A stretch of DNA of 64,000 nt, from positions 124,001 through 188,000 of the forward strand of contig CAKOZD010000001.1 of the NCBI GenBank assembly GCA_934131175.1, given 5' to 3'. Shown here piece after piece: positions 25,826 to 35,397 of this stretch. The DNA comes from an uncultured Bacilli bacterium. GTDB taxonomy: Bacteria; Bacillota_I; Bacilli_A; RF39; UBA660. Positions within the stretch are counted from its first letter, which is position 1. The number at the start of each line of letters is the position of its first letter. The position numbers were made by a program, and so were the translations under genes. The notes beneath the pieces were generated by a model that did no database searches, was not told the origin of the DNA, and saw only the letters and a program-made list of their open reading frames with translations.

Positions 25826-28639
25826 ATGGATAAAATTATAGTAAAAGGTGCCAGAGAAAATAATTTAAAAAATGTAAATATAGAACTTCCTAAAAATAAA
25901 ATGATAGTTATGACAGGTTTATCAGGAAGTGGAAAAAGTTCACTTGCTTTTGACACAATTTATGCAGAGGGTCAAAGAAGATATGTAGAAAGTCTTTCTG
26001 CTTATGCAAGACAATTTTTAGGTGGTTCCGAAAAACCAGATGTTGATTCAATAGAAGGTCTATCTCCAGCCATTAGTATTGATCAAAAAACAACATCTAA
26101 CAACCCACGTTCTACTGTAGGAACAGTAACAGAGATATATGATTATCTAAGACTATTATTTGCAAGAGTTGGTACACCATATTGTCCAAATCATAATATT
26201 CCAATATCTTCACAAAGTGTAGAAGAAATGACAAATAAAATTATGGAATATCCACTAGGTACAAAAATGGTTATATTATCTCCTGTAGTACATGGAGAAA
26301 AAGGTACTCATAAAGACTTATTTGATAAATTAAGAAAAGAAGGTTATGTAAGAGTACGTGTAAATGGAGAAATGTATGATTTAGGTGAAGAAATTACTCT
26401 TGAAAAAAATATTAAGGATAAAATTGATGTCGTAATTGATAGAATAGTATTAAAGGAAGAATCAAGAAGTCGTTTATTTGAAGCAATTGAACAAGCAACA
26501 AAATTATCAAACGGAAAAGTTGTAATTCAAATATTAGGAGAAAATAAAAAAGAAATAGTTTTTTCAGAACAATTTGCATGTCCTCATTGTGAATTCAGTC
26601 TACCAGAATTAGAACCAAGATTATTTAGTTTTAATGCTCCATATGGTGCATGTCCAGATTGTAAAGGATTAGGAATAAAATTACAAATAGACCCAGACTT
26701 AGTAATACCAGATAAGAGTTTATCAATTAATGAAGGATGCATCAAAACACTTAGTGATGACCAAGAAAATATGGACTATAAAAAACTAGAGTGTGTTTGC
26801 AAACATTATAAAATTGATATGGATAAACCATTTAGTAAGTTAACTAAAAAACAAAAAGAAATGATTTTATATGGCTCAGACGAAATAATACACTTTAACT
26901 ATCAAACAAAAAGTGGAAATATTATGAACTCAAAAAACATCTATGAAGGAATTATAAATAATCTTCAAAGAAGATATATGGAAACAAGTTCAACTTGGAT
27001 TAGAGAATGGCTTGAAAATTACATGATTGAATATGAATGCGATACGTGTAAAGGTGCAAGATTAAATGATGATGTATTACAAGTAAAAGTTGGAAATAAA
27101 AATATTTATGAAGTAACTTGTATGAGTATAAAAGAGTTAATTGTATTCTTTAATAATTTAAAATTATCAAAAGAAAAAACTGAGATAGCAAGATTAATAT
27201 TAAAAGAAATAGAAGACAGATTAAATTTCTTACAAAATGTTGGACTTGAATATTTAACTTTAAGCAGAAGTGCTGGAACATTATCAGGAGGAGAAGCCCA
27301 AAGAATTAGACTAGCTACTCAAATAGGTTCACACTTAACGGGTGTTTTATATGTATTAGATGAACCTAGTATTGGACTACATCAAAGAGACAATGAAAAA
27401 TTAATAAAATCAATGCTTGAAATGAGAGATTTAGGAAATACGTTAATTGTTGTAGAACATGATGAAGATACAATGCGAGCATGTGATTATTTGGTTGATA
27501 TTGGACCAGGAGCTGGAGATAATGGTGGAACAGTAGTTGCTTGTGGAACACCAGAAGAAGTAATGAAAAACGAAAAAAGCATTACTGGACAATACTTAAG
27601 TGGTAAAAAAAGAATAGAAGTACCAGAAAAACGAAGAAAAGGAAATGGTAAATTTATAAAAATAAAGGGTGCTGAAGAACATAACTTAAAAAATATAGAT
27701 GTAGATATTCCTTTAGGAACATTTACTTGTATTACAGGTGTATCTGGAAGTGGAAAATCATCTCTAATTAATGAAATACTCGTAAAAAAAGTTTCTCAAG
27801 AGTTATATCACAGTAAAGAAAAACCTGGAAAACATAAGAAGATATTAGGAATTGATAATTTAGATAAAATAGTTGCTATTTCTCAAAATCCAATAGGAAG
27901 AACACCAAGATCAAATCCAGCTACATATACTGGAGTATTTGATGATATAAGAACATTATTCACAACAACAAAAGAAGCAAAAATGTATGGCTTTGAAAAG
28001 AATCGTTTTTCATTTAATGTAAAAGGTGGAAGATGTGAGGCTTGTCGTGGAGATGGTGTTAAAAAAATAGAAATGCACTTTTTACCAGATGTATATGTTC
28101 CTTGTGAAGTTTGTCATGGAACACGTTATAATCAAGAAACATTAAACATAAAATATAAAGGAAAGAATATTGCAGAAGTACTTGATATGAGAGTTTCTGA
28201 AGCATTAAAATTCTTTGAAAACGTACCAAAAATAAGTCATAAACTACAAGTTTTAGAAGACGTTGGACTAGGATATATAAAATTAGGACAAAGTGCTCCA
28301 ACATTATCAGGAGGAGAAGCAGAACGTGTAAAACTAGCAAAAGAACTTCAAAGAAAAGCAACTGGAAAAACATTGTTTGTTTTAGATGAACCAACGACAG
28401 GATTACACACTGATGATATCAAGCGTCTTCTTGCAATTCTACAAAAAATAGTAGATAATAAAGATACTGTGGTAGTAATTGAACACAACCTAGATGTTAT
28501 AAAAGTGTCTGATTATATCATAGATTTAGGTCCTGAAGGTGGAGATGAAGGTGGTAATATTGTTGCTACTGGAACACCTGAGGAAATTGCAAAAGTAAAA
28601 GGCTCATACACAGGACAATTTCTAAAGAAAATGCTATAG
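25826..28639 (+). CDS. uvrA: UvrABC excinuclease subunit A
   Basis: 937 aa, the expected length. Two ABC modules with Walker A motifs (TGLSGSGKSS and TGVSGSGKSS), two LSGGEA signatures, zinc-finger cysteines (CPHCEFSLPELEPR ... CDTCKGARL; CEACRGDGV, CEVCHGTRY), and HQRDNE. It recognises DNA damage and delivers UvrB. GAGGTG RBS. First gene of a probable operon continuing with a membrane protein, lgt, yvcK and whiA, all closely spaced. Confidence 0.97.
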   Translation: MDKIIVKGARENNLKNVNIELPKNKMIVMTGLSGSGKSSLAFDTIYAEGQRRYVESLSAYARQFLGGSEKPDVDSIEGLSPAISIDQKTTSNNPRSTVGTVTEIYDYLRLLFARVGTPYCPNHNIPISSQSVEEMTNKIMEYPLGTKMVILSPVVHGEKGTHKDLFDKLRKEGYVRVRVNGEMYDLGEEITLEKNIKDKIDVVIDRIVLKEESRSRLFEAIEQATKLSNGKVVIQILGENKKEIVFSEQFACPHCEFSLPELEPRLFSFNAPYGACPDCKGLGIKLQIDPDLVIPDKSLSINEGCIKTLSDDQENMDYKKLECVCKHYKIDMDKPFSKLTKKQKEMILYGSDEIIHFNYQTKSGNIMNSKNIYEGIINNLQRRYMETSSTWIREWLENYMIEYECDTCKGARLNDDVLQVKVGNKNIYEVTCMSIKELIVFFNNLKLSKEKTEIARLILKEIEDRLNFLQNVGLEYLTLSRSAGTLSGGEAQRIRLATQIGSHLTGVLYVLDEPSIGLHQRDNEKLIKSMLEMRDLGNTLIVVEHDEDTMRACDYLVDIGPGAGDNGGTVVACGTPEEVMKNEKSITGQYLSGKKRIEVPEKRRKGNGKFIKIKGAEEHNLKNIDVDIPLGTFTCITGVSGSGKSSLINEILVKKVSQELYHSKEKPGKHKKILGIDNLDKIVAISQNPIGRTPRSNPATYTGVFDDIRTLFTTTKEAKMYGFEKNRFSFNVKGGRCEACRGDGVKKIEMHFLPDVYVPCEVCHGTRYNQETLNIKYKGKNIAEVLDMRVSEALKFFENVPKISHKLQVLEDVGLGYIKLGQSAPTLSGGEAERVKLAKELQRKATGKTLFVLDEPTTGLHTDDIKRLLAILQKIVDNKDTVVVIEHNLDVIKVSDYIIDLGPEGGDEGGNIVATGTPEEIAKVKGSYTGQFLKKML

Positions 28640-28649
28640 AGGTGAGAAT

Positions 28650-29075
28650 GTGCAAGTAGTTATAAATGAAAAAAACAAGCTTAGACTAAATAAATTTTTA
28701 GATTGGTTATTATATTTCATAGGATATACGATTGTATTTATCTTAGTTACAACATTATTTAAAAGTATTCATATTGATAAAAATCACTTTATACTTTGGT
28801 CAACAATAATTGTATTTATAGTTTATTTATTAAACAAAACAGTAAAGCCAGTTCTAGTAACATTAACTATCCCAATAACAGGAATAACTCTAGGATTATT
28901 TTATCCTTGTATAAATGTATTTTTACTAAAGTTAACGGATTGGATATTGGGACCACACTTTCAAATAACTAATCTATTTGTTGCTATTTTTGCAGCAGTA
29001 TTATTATCAATTACTAATTTTATCATGGAAGAGGTAATAAAAACTATAATTAACAAGGTGAAAACTCATGAATAA
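28650..29075 (+). CDS. Small four-helix membrane protein (phage holin IV / DUF-type), 141 aa
   Basis: Four predicted hydrophobic helices (about 20-38, 45-62, 72-92 and 106-125) and short charged loops, resembling the Firmicutes family annotated as phage-holin-like membrane protein next to lgt. GTG start at 28650. It overlaps lgt by 8 bp. Role unknown; not a phage gene by context. Confidence 0.6.
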   Translation: MQVVINEKNKLRLNKFLDWLLYFIGYTIVFILVTTLFKSIHIDKNHFILWSTIIVFIVYLLNKTVKPVLVTLTIPITGITLGLFYPCINVFLLKLTDWILGPHFQITNLFVAIFAAVLLSITNFIMEEVIKTIINKVKTHE

Positions 29076-29862
29076 AATATTTCTTGATTTAGGAATAATT
29101 CAAATAAAATGGTATTCACTATTTATATTTATAGCCATGCTAGTAGCAAGTATATTAATTTATAGAGAAGCAAAAAGAAAAAAAATAGATGATGACACAC
29201 TATTTAATATGATATTCTATGGAATAATAATTGGAATTTTAGGAGCAAGACTTTATTATGTATTATTTAATCTAAATTATTATTTAAAGTATCCATTAGA
29301 GATTCTTATGATTTGGAATGGAGGACTTGCCATACATGGTGGTTTATTAGCAGGATTATTATTCATGATATATTATTCTAAAAAACATAAAATCAATATT
29401 TTAGGAATTTTAGATATATTAGTAGTAGGTGTAATAATTGCTCAATCAATTGGTAGATGGGGAAACTTCTTTAACCAAGAAGCATATGGTGGAATAATTT
29501 CTTTAAGTACATTAAAAAGTATGCATCTACCACAATTTATAATTAATGGTATGTATATTGATGGAGCTTATAGAACACCAACCTTTCTCTATGAATCATT
29601 CAGTTCATTATTATGTTTTATAGTTTTAATATTACTTAGAAAAACAAAAAAATTACATACTGGACAACTTACAGGTATGTATTTGTCATGGTATGGTATT
29701 GAAAGATTTTTCATAGAAGGATTAAGAACTGATTCATTAATGCTTGGAAATATAAGAATAGCTCAATTAGTATCATTGTTATTTTTACTATCAGGAATAA
29801 TTTTAATAATATATAGTTATAAGAAAAACAAAAAATACATTGATGATAAAATTATGATATAA
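29068..29862 (+). CDS. lgt: Prolipoprotein diacylglyceryl transferase
   Basis: 264 aa with seven hydrophobic helices. The family signature region reads SIGRWGNFFNQEAYGG, with the preceding GGLAIHGGLLAG. Lgt moves diacylglyceryl from phosphatidylglycerol to the lipobox cysteine of prolipoproteins in the cytoplasmic membrane. RFFIEGLRTDS near the C-terminus also matches. Tightly coupled to the genes on both sides. Confidence 0.95.
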   Translation: MNKIFLDLGIIQIKWYSLFIFIAMLVASILIYREAKRKKIDDDTLFNMIFYGIIIGILGARLYYVLFNLNYYLKYPLEILMIWNGGLAIHGGLLAGLLFMIYYSKKHKINILGILDILVVGVIIAQSIGRWGNFFNQEAYGGIISLSTLKSMHLPQFIINGMYIDGAYRTPTFLYESFSSLLCFIVLILLRKTKKLHTGQLTGMYLSWYGIERFFIEGLRTDSLMLGNIRIAQLVSLLFLLSGIILIIYSYKKNKKYIDDKIMI

Positions 29863-29876
29863 ACAAGGAGGAAAAA

Positions 29877-30830
29877 ATGTATAAAAAAGTAGTAGTATTA
29901 GGTGGAGGAACAGGAATTTCATATTTATTAAAAGGGTTAAAGGATTTCCCAGTCGATATAACAGCAGTAATAACTGTATCAGATAATGGAAGATCAACTG
30001 GAAAATTAAGAGAAGAGTTCCACACACCAGCAGTAGGAGATATTAGAAAAGTTATTACAAATTTATCTCAAATAGATCAACCAATTAAAGATATGATGTC
30101 ATATAGATTTAAAACTTCAAGTGATTTAGATGGACATGCAGTAGGAAACCTTATTTTAACTGCAATGTTAGATATAACTGGTTCATTAAAAGATTCAATT
30201 GCACAATTAAGTAAACTTCTTGATGTAAGACACAAGGTATTACCAATATCAGAAGACTGTGATTTAACATTAATGGGACTTGATAAAGAAGGAAATATAA
30301 TTGAAGGAGAAGAACAAATAACTGCAGCGCATCGTCAATTTGAAAAGATTTTTTATAAGAAGGAACCTAAAGTATTACAAGAAGTACTTAATGCTTTAAA
30401 AGAAGCAGATTTAATAATATTTAGTATGGGAAGTTTATATACAAGTGTTTTACCAAATATTATTTGTAAAGAAGTAGAAGAAGTTTTAAATGAAACAAAG
30501 GCACCAATAATGTATACATGTAATATTGTTACACAGCCAGGAGAAACAGATAATTTTACAGTAGGAGATCATGTAAAACTTTTAAATAGATATTTAGATA
30601 AGAAAAAAGTAGATGTAGTAATTGCAAACAATGCAAAAATAGAAGAAGAAATAGCAAAAAGATATGAAAGTCAAGAACAAAAAGACCCAGTTTTAATAGA
30701 CTATGAAGAATTAGAAAAAATTGGCGTAGAACTAATTGAAGATAACTTATTAACAATAGATGACAACACTCTAAAACATGATAGTTTAAAACTTAGTTCT
30801 TTAATATTTTCATATCTAATGAGAAAATAA
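29877..30830 (+). CDS. yvcK: Gluconeogenesis factor YvcK (CofD-like)
   Basis: 317 aa. Opens with VVVLGGGTGISYLLKGL and has VSDNGRSTGKLR, TPAVGDIRK and GHAVGNLIL, motifs of the YvcK/CofD-like family that binds UDP-sugars and is needed for cell shape and growth on gluconeogenic carbon in Bacillus. In Bacilli rapZ-yvcK-whiA is the usual order; rapZ is missing here. Start ATG 29877 with AAGGAGG; ends overlapping whiA by 1 bp. Confidence 0.92.
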   Translation: MYKKVVVLGGGTGISYLLKGLKDFPVDITAVITVSDNGRSTGKLREEFHTPAVGDIRKVITNLSQIDQPIKDMMSYRFKTSSDLDGHAVGNLILTAMLDITGSLKDSIAQLSKLLDVRHKVLPISEDCDLTLMGLDKEGNIIEGEEQITAAHRQFEKIFYKKEPKVLQEVLNALKEADLIIFSMGSLYTSVLPNIICKEVEEVLNETKAPIMYTCNIVTQPGETDNFTVGDHVKLLNRYLDKKKVDVVIANNAKIEEEIAKRYESQEQKDPVLIDYEELEKIGVELIEDNLLTIDDNTLKHDSLKLSSLIFSYLMRK

Positions 30831-31771
30831 TGTCATTTACAGTAAAAATAAAAGAAGAAATATCTAATATAAAAAGTACAAAATCCGAAATAATAGCAGA
30901 ATTATCTGGGTATATAAGAAATAATGGAATATTTCAAGATAATAAAGTAACATTAAATACAGAAAATAAATTTTTGGTTGATAGAATATCAAATTTTATA
31001 CAAGTAATTACAGATATTAATCCCCAAGTAGAAATAATAGAAAACCTAAATTTTAGTAAAAAAGAATTATATCAAATAACAATAGAAAAAAATTTAGATA
31101 AGATGCTAAAAGAATTAGGAATATATAACGAAAAAAATGAGTATCTTCCTGTAGTTCCAACATATATAGTTGGTGCAAATGAGGAGATAAGAGCATATCT
31201 TAGAGGAGTTTTTTTCGCATCTGGTAGTATCAATGACCCAAAAACATCAAGATATCATTTAGAAATTCTTGTCACTGAACCAGAAGAAGCAGTATTTGTT
31301 CAAAAACTACTAAATATATTTGACTTAAATGCAAAAATATTAAATAGAGAAAAAGGCTATATGATATACATAAAAGAAGCCGAAAAAATAAGCGACTTTA
31401 TAAAGATACTTGGCGCAAACAACGCTGTAATGTATTATGAAAATGTAAGAATTTATAGAGACCAAAAAAATAAAACAAATCGCTTAAACAATATGGAACA
31501 AGCAAATATTGACAGAGTATTTGAAACAGCAAACGAACAACTTAGGCAAATAAAGATAATTGAAGACAACAATGGAATGGATTTACTAGATGATAGAACA
31601 AAAACTGCAATAAGATATCGTAAAGAGTATCCTGAAACATCATTAAAAGAATTAGCAGAAATAATTACATTAGAAACAGGAAAATCTTTATCTAAATCAG
31701 GAATAAATCATAGATTTAGAAAAGTAAGAGAACTTGCTACCTCATTTGAAAAAATGAATAAAAAAGATTAA
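30830..31771 (+). CDS. whiA: Sporulation/cell-division regulator WhiA
   Basis: 313 aa. The N-terminal half has the LAGLIDADG-like fold of WhiA (AYLRGVFFASGSI); the C-terminal part has the helix-turn-helix (YPETSLKELAEII ... SKSGINHRFRKVRELA). Known to bind DNA and influence division in Bacillus and sporulation septation in Streptomyces. The gene follows yvcK with a 1-bp TAATG overlap. Terminator follows. Confidence 0.95.
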   Translation: MSFTVKIKEEISNIKSTKSEIIAELSGYIRNNGIFQDNKVTLNTENKFLVDRISNFIQVITDINPQVEIIENLNFSKKELYQITIEKNLDKMLKELGIYNEKNEYLPVVPTYIVGANEEIRAYLRGVFFASGSINDPKTSRYHLEILVTEPEEAVFVQKLLNIFDLNAKILNREKGYMIYIKEAEKISDFIKILGANNAVMYYENVRIYRDQKNKTNRLNNMEQANIDRVFETANEQLRQIKIIEDNNGMDLLDDRTKTAIRYRKEYPETSLKELAEIITLETGKSLSKSGINHRFRKVRELATSFEKMNKKD

Positions 31772-31798
31772 ATCATTCTTTAAAGAGTGATTTTTTTT
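31771..31798. terminator. Bidirectional terminator between whiA and clpP
   Basis: AATCATTCTTT (31771-31781) pairs with AAAGAGTGATT (31782-31792), one G-T pair, then eight T. It overlaps the clpP stop region by 2 bp. Confidence 0.75.
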
Positions 31799-32363
31799 AT
31801 AAAACTTTATCAATTAACCCATACTCACAAGCTTCAACTGCTGACATATAAAAATCTTTTTTTATATCATTTTCAATTTTTTTAATACTTTTTTTTGTAT
31901 TTTTAGATAATATTTTATTTAACTTTTTTTGTAGTTCAATTATTCTATCAGTAGAATCTTTAATATTATTTGTACAACCTTCAAAACTACTTAGTACTTG
32001 ATGTATCATAATATTTGTATTTGGAAGAGAATATCTTTTCCCAACAGTACCACTAGAAAGTAAAAATGCTCCCATGCTAGCAGCAGTACCAATACCTAAT
32101 GTACAAATATCGCTACGTACTAAATTCATAGTATCATAAATTGCTAAACCACTAGCCACACTACCTCCAACAGAATTTATATATAAATAAATATCATCAT
32201 TTGACACAGAATCTAAATATAATAATTCCGCAATCACAGTATTACTAATATCATCATCAATTACTCCACTTATAAATATTATTCTGTTATCTAATAACTT
32301 AGAATATAAGTCTAATCCAAGATTCTTTTTTTCGTTGTCAAATACAACTGGTATTAAATTCAT
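31797..32363 (-). CDS. clpP: ClpP-family ATP-dependent serine protease subunit
   Basis: 188 aa, like ClpP. Catalytic triad is visible: Ser96 in AASMGAF, His121 in NIMIHQ and Asp170 in IKKDFYMSA. IYLYINSVGGSVASGLAIYD is the strand-turn region of the family. ATG 32363 preferred with GGGTGA upstream; the frame opens further but the extra residues are hydrophobic and off-family. ClpP forms tetradecamers opened by ClpX/ClpC. Its N-terminus is short relative to propeptide-bearing ClpPs; it may be a second, divergent paralogue. Confidence 0.9.
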   Translation of the reverse strand: MNLIPVVFDNEKKNLGLDLYSKLLDNRIIFISGVIDDDISNTVIAELLYLDSVSNDDIYLYINSVGGSVASGLAIYDTMNLVRSDICTLGIGTAASMGAFLLSSGTVGKRYSLPNTNIMIHQVLSSFEGCTNNIKDSTDRIIELQKKLNKILSKNTKKSIKKIENDIKKDFYMSAVEACEYGLIDKVL

Positions 32364-32466
32364 TAAATCACCCATTATAAATATAGTGTCAAATAAAAAA
32401 ATTATGCATATTATATTAGTATGAAGTATGTTATACTTTATATGATAAGATGAAGGGGTGAACATT

Positions 32467-34122
32467 ATGATAGAAACAGTAAATGTTACTATTAATGATA
32501 AGAAATATAAGTATAGTAAAGATGTAACCTTATTAGAAATATATAAGGAACATCAAACAGAATTTAAATATCCAATAATTCTTGCTAGAGTAAACAATAG
32601 ATTAAAAGAATTATCTTCAAAAATAAAGGAAGACTCAACAGTAGAATTTATTGATTTAACTTCACCAGAAGGAAATAGAGCACATGTAAACGGATTAGTG
32701 TTTATGCTTTTATATGCAGTAAAAAAATTATATGGAAAGACTGCTAATATAACTGTTCAACATTCGCTAGATAAAGGTATTTATATTCAAACAAGTTTCA
32801 AACTAACAGAAGAAAAATTAGAGAAAATAAAAATATTAATGAAAGAAATAGTAAAAAAAGACTTACCAATTACAAAAGTAACAATTGATAGAATTGAAGC
32901 AATGAAATATTTTGTAGAAATTGGTAATCAAACTAAAGCAGATACACTAAAATATAATACAGATAACTATATTACTTTATATAGATTAGGTAGTATATAT
33001 GATTATTTCTATAATAAGATGCCACCATCAACTGGAAAACTAAAAGACTTTGACTTAACTTATATAAAAGATAATGGATTTACCTTGAGATTTCCAACTG
33101 TCTATATAAATGATAAAATAAAAAAATATGAACATCATCCACATATGTTTGAAGTTTTTGCAGAATACAAGGAATGGGCAAAATTAATTGGAGTAAAGAA
33201 TTCAGTAGATTTGAATAAAGTTGTTTCTACAGGAAAAATAAGTGATTTAATAAAAATAGATGAAACTCTACAAAGTAATAGATTATTAAATGTAGCTAAG
33301 GCTATAAATACGAGAAAAAATAAAGTAAAAGTAGTATTAATGGCAGGACCATCTTCATCAGGAAAAACAACGACATCAAGAAAACTATGTATGTATTTAA
33401 AAAGTTTTGGACTAGAGCCACAAACTATAGGTATGGATGATTATTTTGTAGAAAAAGAAGAAACTCCAAGAGACAAAAATGGAAATTATGATTTTGAATG
33501 TTTAGAAGCAATAGATTTAAAATTATTTGATAAAGTTATTTCAGATTTATTAGATGGAAAAAAAGTAAAACTTCCAACTTATAATTTTGGATTAGGAAAA
33601 AAAGAATATCATAATGAAATGCAATTAGGTGATAAAGATATTTTAATTATCGAAGGAATTCATGCATTAGACCCTAAAATTCTTTCTAATATAAGTAGAG
33701 AAAAGAAATTTAAAATATACATTTCACCATTAACAGAATTAAGTATAGATGACCATAATCGTATTCCTACAACAGATAATAGACTTTTAAGAAGAATAGT
33801 TCGTGATAATAGAACAAGAAATTATAGTGTTGAAAATACAATTAAACAATGGCCTAGTGTAAGACTTGGAGAAGAAAAATATATATTCCCATATCAAGAT
33901 GAAAGTGATGCTACAATAAACTCAGCAGCGATTTATGAAATTGGAGTTTTAAAAACTTATGCTGAACCATTATTGTATTCTGTTGAAAGCGACTCGCCAT
34001 GTTATGAAGAAGCAAAAAGATTGATAAACTTCTTACGTTCTTTCTTGCCTATTCCATCAGAGTCAATTCCACAAGATGCAGTAATTAGAGAGTTTATTGG
34101 CGGAAGTTACTTTCATGAATAA
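32467..34122 (+). CDS. TGS-domain protein with uridine-kinase / phosphoribulokinase-like P-loop domain
   Basis: About 551 aa. N-terminal TGS-like domain with SVNRLKEL-type features, then a threonyl-tRNA-synthetase-editing-like region without synthetase motifs. The C-terminal half has Walker A AGPSSSGKTTTS, TIGMDDYF and LIIEGIHALD, which belong to the uridine kinase/PRK family. Bacilli encode such TGS-PRK fusions annotated as uridine kinase, whose real substrate is uncertain. ATG 32467 has GGGGTGA at good spacing; a GTG at 32458 lacks it. Divergent from clpP. Confidence 0.8.
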   Translation: MIETVNVTINDKKYKYSKDVTLLEIYKEHQTEFKYPIILARVNNRLKELSSKIKEDSTVEFIDLTSPEGNRAHVNGLVFMLLYAVKKLYGKTANITVQHSLDKGIYIQTSFKLTEEKLEKIKILMKEIVKKDLPITKVTIDRIEAMKYFVEIGNQTKADTLKYNTDNYITLYRLGSIYDYFYNKMPPSTGKLKDFDLTYIKDNGFTLRFPTVYINDKIKKYEHHPHMFEVFAEYKEWAKLIGVKNSVDLNKVVSTGKISDLIKIDETLQSNRLLNVAKAINTRKNKVKVVLMAGPSSSGKTTTSRKLCMYLKSFGLEPQTIGMDDYFVEKEETPRDKNGNYDFECLEAIDLKLFDKVISDLLDGKKVKLPTYNFGLGKKEYHNEMQLGDKDILIIEGIHALDPKILSNISREKKFKIYISPLTELSIDDHNRIPTTDNRLLRRIVRDNRTRNYSVENTIKQWPSVRLGEEKYIFPYQDESDATINSAAIYEIGVLKTYAEPLLYSVESDSPCYEEAKRLINFLRSFLPIPSESIPQDAVIREFIGGSYFHE

Positions 34123-34210
34123 TCCACAAGTATCTGTGTAAAAAACAATTAAAATTAAAGTTATATACAATTATTGTGGAAAAAACAATAAAAAACAGTA
34201 AAAGTACATA

Positions 34211-34244
34211 AAAAATATCCATAACCTGTGGATATTTTTATTTG
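34211..34244 (+). terminator. Intrinsic terminator upstream of gap
   Basis: AAAAATATCCA (34211-34221) pairs with TGGATATTTTT (34229-34239), loop TAACCTG. T-rich tail on both strands. Confidence 0.8.
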
Positions 34245-34275
34245 ACATATTTACAACTAAAACTTCTTGAATATA

Positions 34276-34304
34276 TTGAAACAAAAAAGAGAAAAATATA
34301 TAAT
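34276..34304 (+). promoter_or_regulatory. gap promoter
   Basis: TTGAAA (34276-34281), exactly 17 bp, TATAAT (34299-34304), 22 bp before the start codon. A TTGACA at 34242 has no -10 at proper distance. Confidence 0.75.
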
Positions 34305-34326
34305 GAAATCATAGGAGGATTGAAAA

Positions 34327-35331
34327 ATGATAAAAGTAGCAATCAATGGATTTGGAAGAATCGGAAGATTATGTTTCCGTTTAATGGAAGAAAATGAGGA
34401 GTTTGAAGTAGTTGCAATTAATGACTTAACAGATGCAGAGCAATTAGCTTATTTATTAAAATATGATACTAATCATAGAAATTATAGAATTGATGAAATT
34501 ACAAGTGATGGAGAATATATTGTAATTGGAGATAGAAGAGTAAGAGTATATTCTGAAAAAGACCCAGCAATGTTACCATGGAAAGATTTGGATATTGACG
34601 TAGTATTTGAATGTACAGGCTTATTTACATCTGAAGAAAAAGCAATGGCTCACATAAACGCTGGAGCAAAACATGTAATTATATCTGCACCAGCAAAAGG
34701 AGATATAAAAACAATAGTTTATAATGTTAATCACGAAACTTTAACTGGAGATGAAAAAATTATCTCTGCAGCATCATGTACTACAAACTGTTTAGCACCA
34801 GTAGTAGACGTACTTGATAAAGAATTTGGAATAAATAAAGGATATATGACAACAGTTCACGCATATACTAATGACCAAGTTACTTTGGATGTTGCTCATA
34901 AAAAAGGAATAAATGCTCGTCGTGGAAGAGCTTGTGCTGCAAATATAGTACCAACATCAACAGGTGCTGCCTCAGCAATAGGTAAAGTATGTCCAAACTT
35001 AGATGGTAAACTTGAAGGAACTGCAATGCGTGTTCCAGTACCAACAGGATCAGTTGTTGACTTAGTATTAGAATTAGGAAGAAATACAACAACAGAAGAA
35101 ATAAATGAAGTATTAAAGAATGCACAAAATGAAACATTAAAATATACAGAAGATCCAATTGTCTCTAGTGATGTAATTGGAAGACGTTGCGGTTCATTAG
35201 TAGATGGACAATTAACAAGTATTGTAGAAGTGGATGGAAAACAACTTGTTAAAGTAGTTTCTTGGTATGATAATGAAATGTCATATACTGCACAAATGGT
35301 AAGAACTGCAAAGTACTTAATGACAAAATAA
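34327..35331 (+). CDS. gap: Glyceraldehyde-3-phosphate dehydrogenase
   Basis: 334 aa. NAD-binding NGFGRIGR at the start, catalytic cysteine in ASCTTNCLAPV, and the C-terminal WYDNEMSYTAQM. Converts glyceraldehyde 3-phosphate to 1,3-bisphosphoglycerate. Own promoter, then a terminator; pgk follows 66 bp later. AGGAGG before ATG. Complete, with no oddity. Confidence 0.98.
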   Translation: MIKVAINGFGRIGRLCFRLMEENEEFEVVAINDLTDAEQLAYLLKYDTNHRNYRIDEITSDGEYIVIGDRRVRVYSEKDPAMLPWKDLDIDVVFECTGLFTSEEKAMAHINAGAKHVIISAPAKGDIKTIVYNVNHETLTGDEKIISAASCTTNCLAPVVDVLDKEFGINKGYMTTVHAYTNDQVTLDVAHKKGINARRGRACAANIVPTSTGAASAIGKVCPNLDGKLEGTAMRVPVPTGSVVDLVLELGRNTTTEEINEVLKNAQNETLKYTEDPIVSSDVIGRRCGSLVDGQLTSIVEVDGKQLVKVVSWYDNEMSYTAQMVRTAKYLMTK

Positions 35332-35353
35332 GGGATAATATTCCCTTTTTTTT
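35330..35353 (+). terminator. Terminator between gap and pgk
   Basis: AAGGGA (35330-35335) pairs with TCCCTT (35342-35347), followed by T run. The stem overlaps the gap stop codon. It may attenuate rather than block pgk transcription. Confidence 0.75.
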
Positions 35354-35397
35354 GATTTAAATTAATGTTATACTGAAATAGATAGGAGAATTAGCCA

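Noticed and set aside
28650..29075. Holin-like protein as part of a prophage
   Set aside because: Embedded between uvrA and lgt with no phage genes nearby.
31797..32465. Long N-terminal extension of ClpP
   Set aside because: Residues before Met 32363 are hydrophobic intergenic translation, not a known propeptide.
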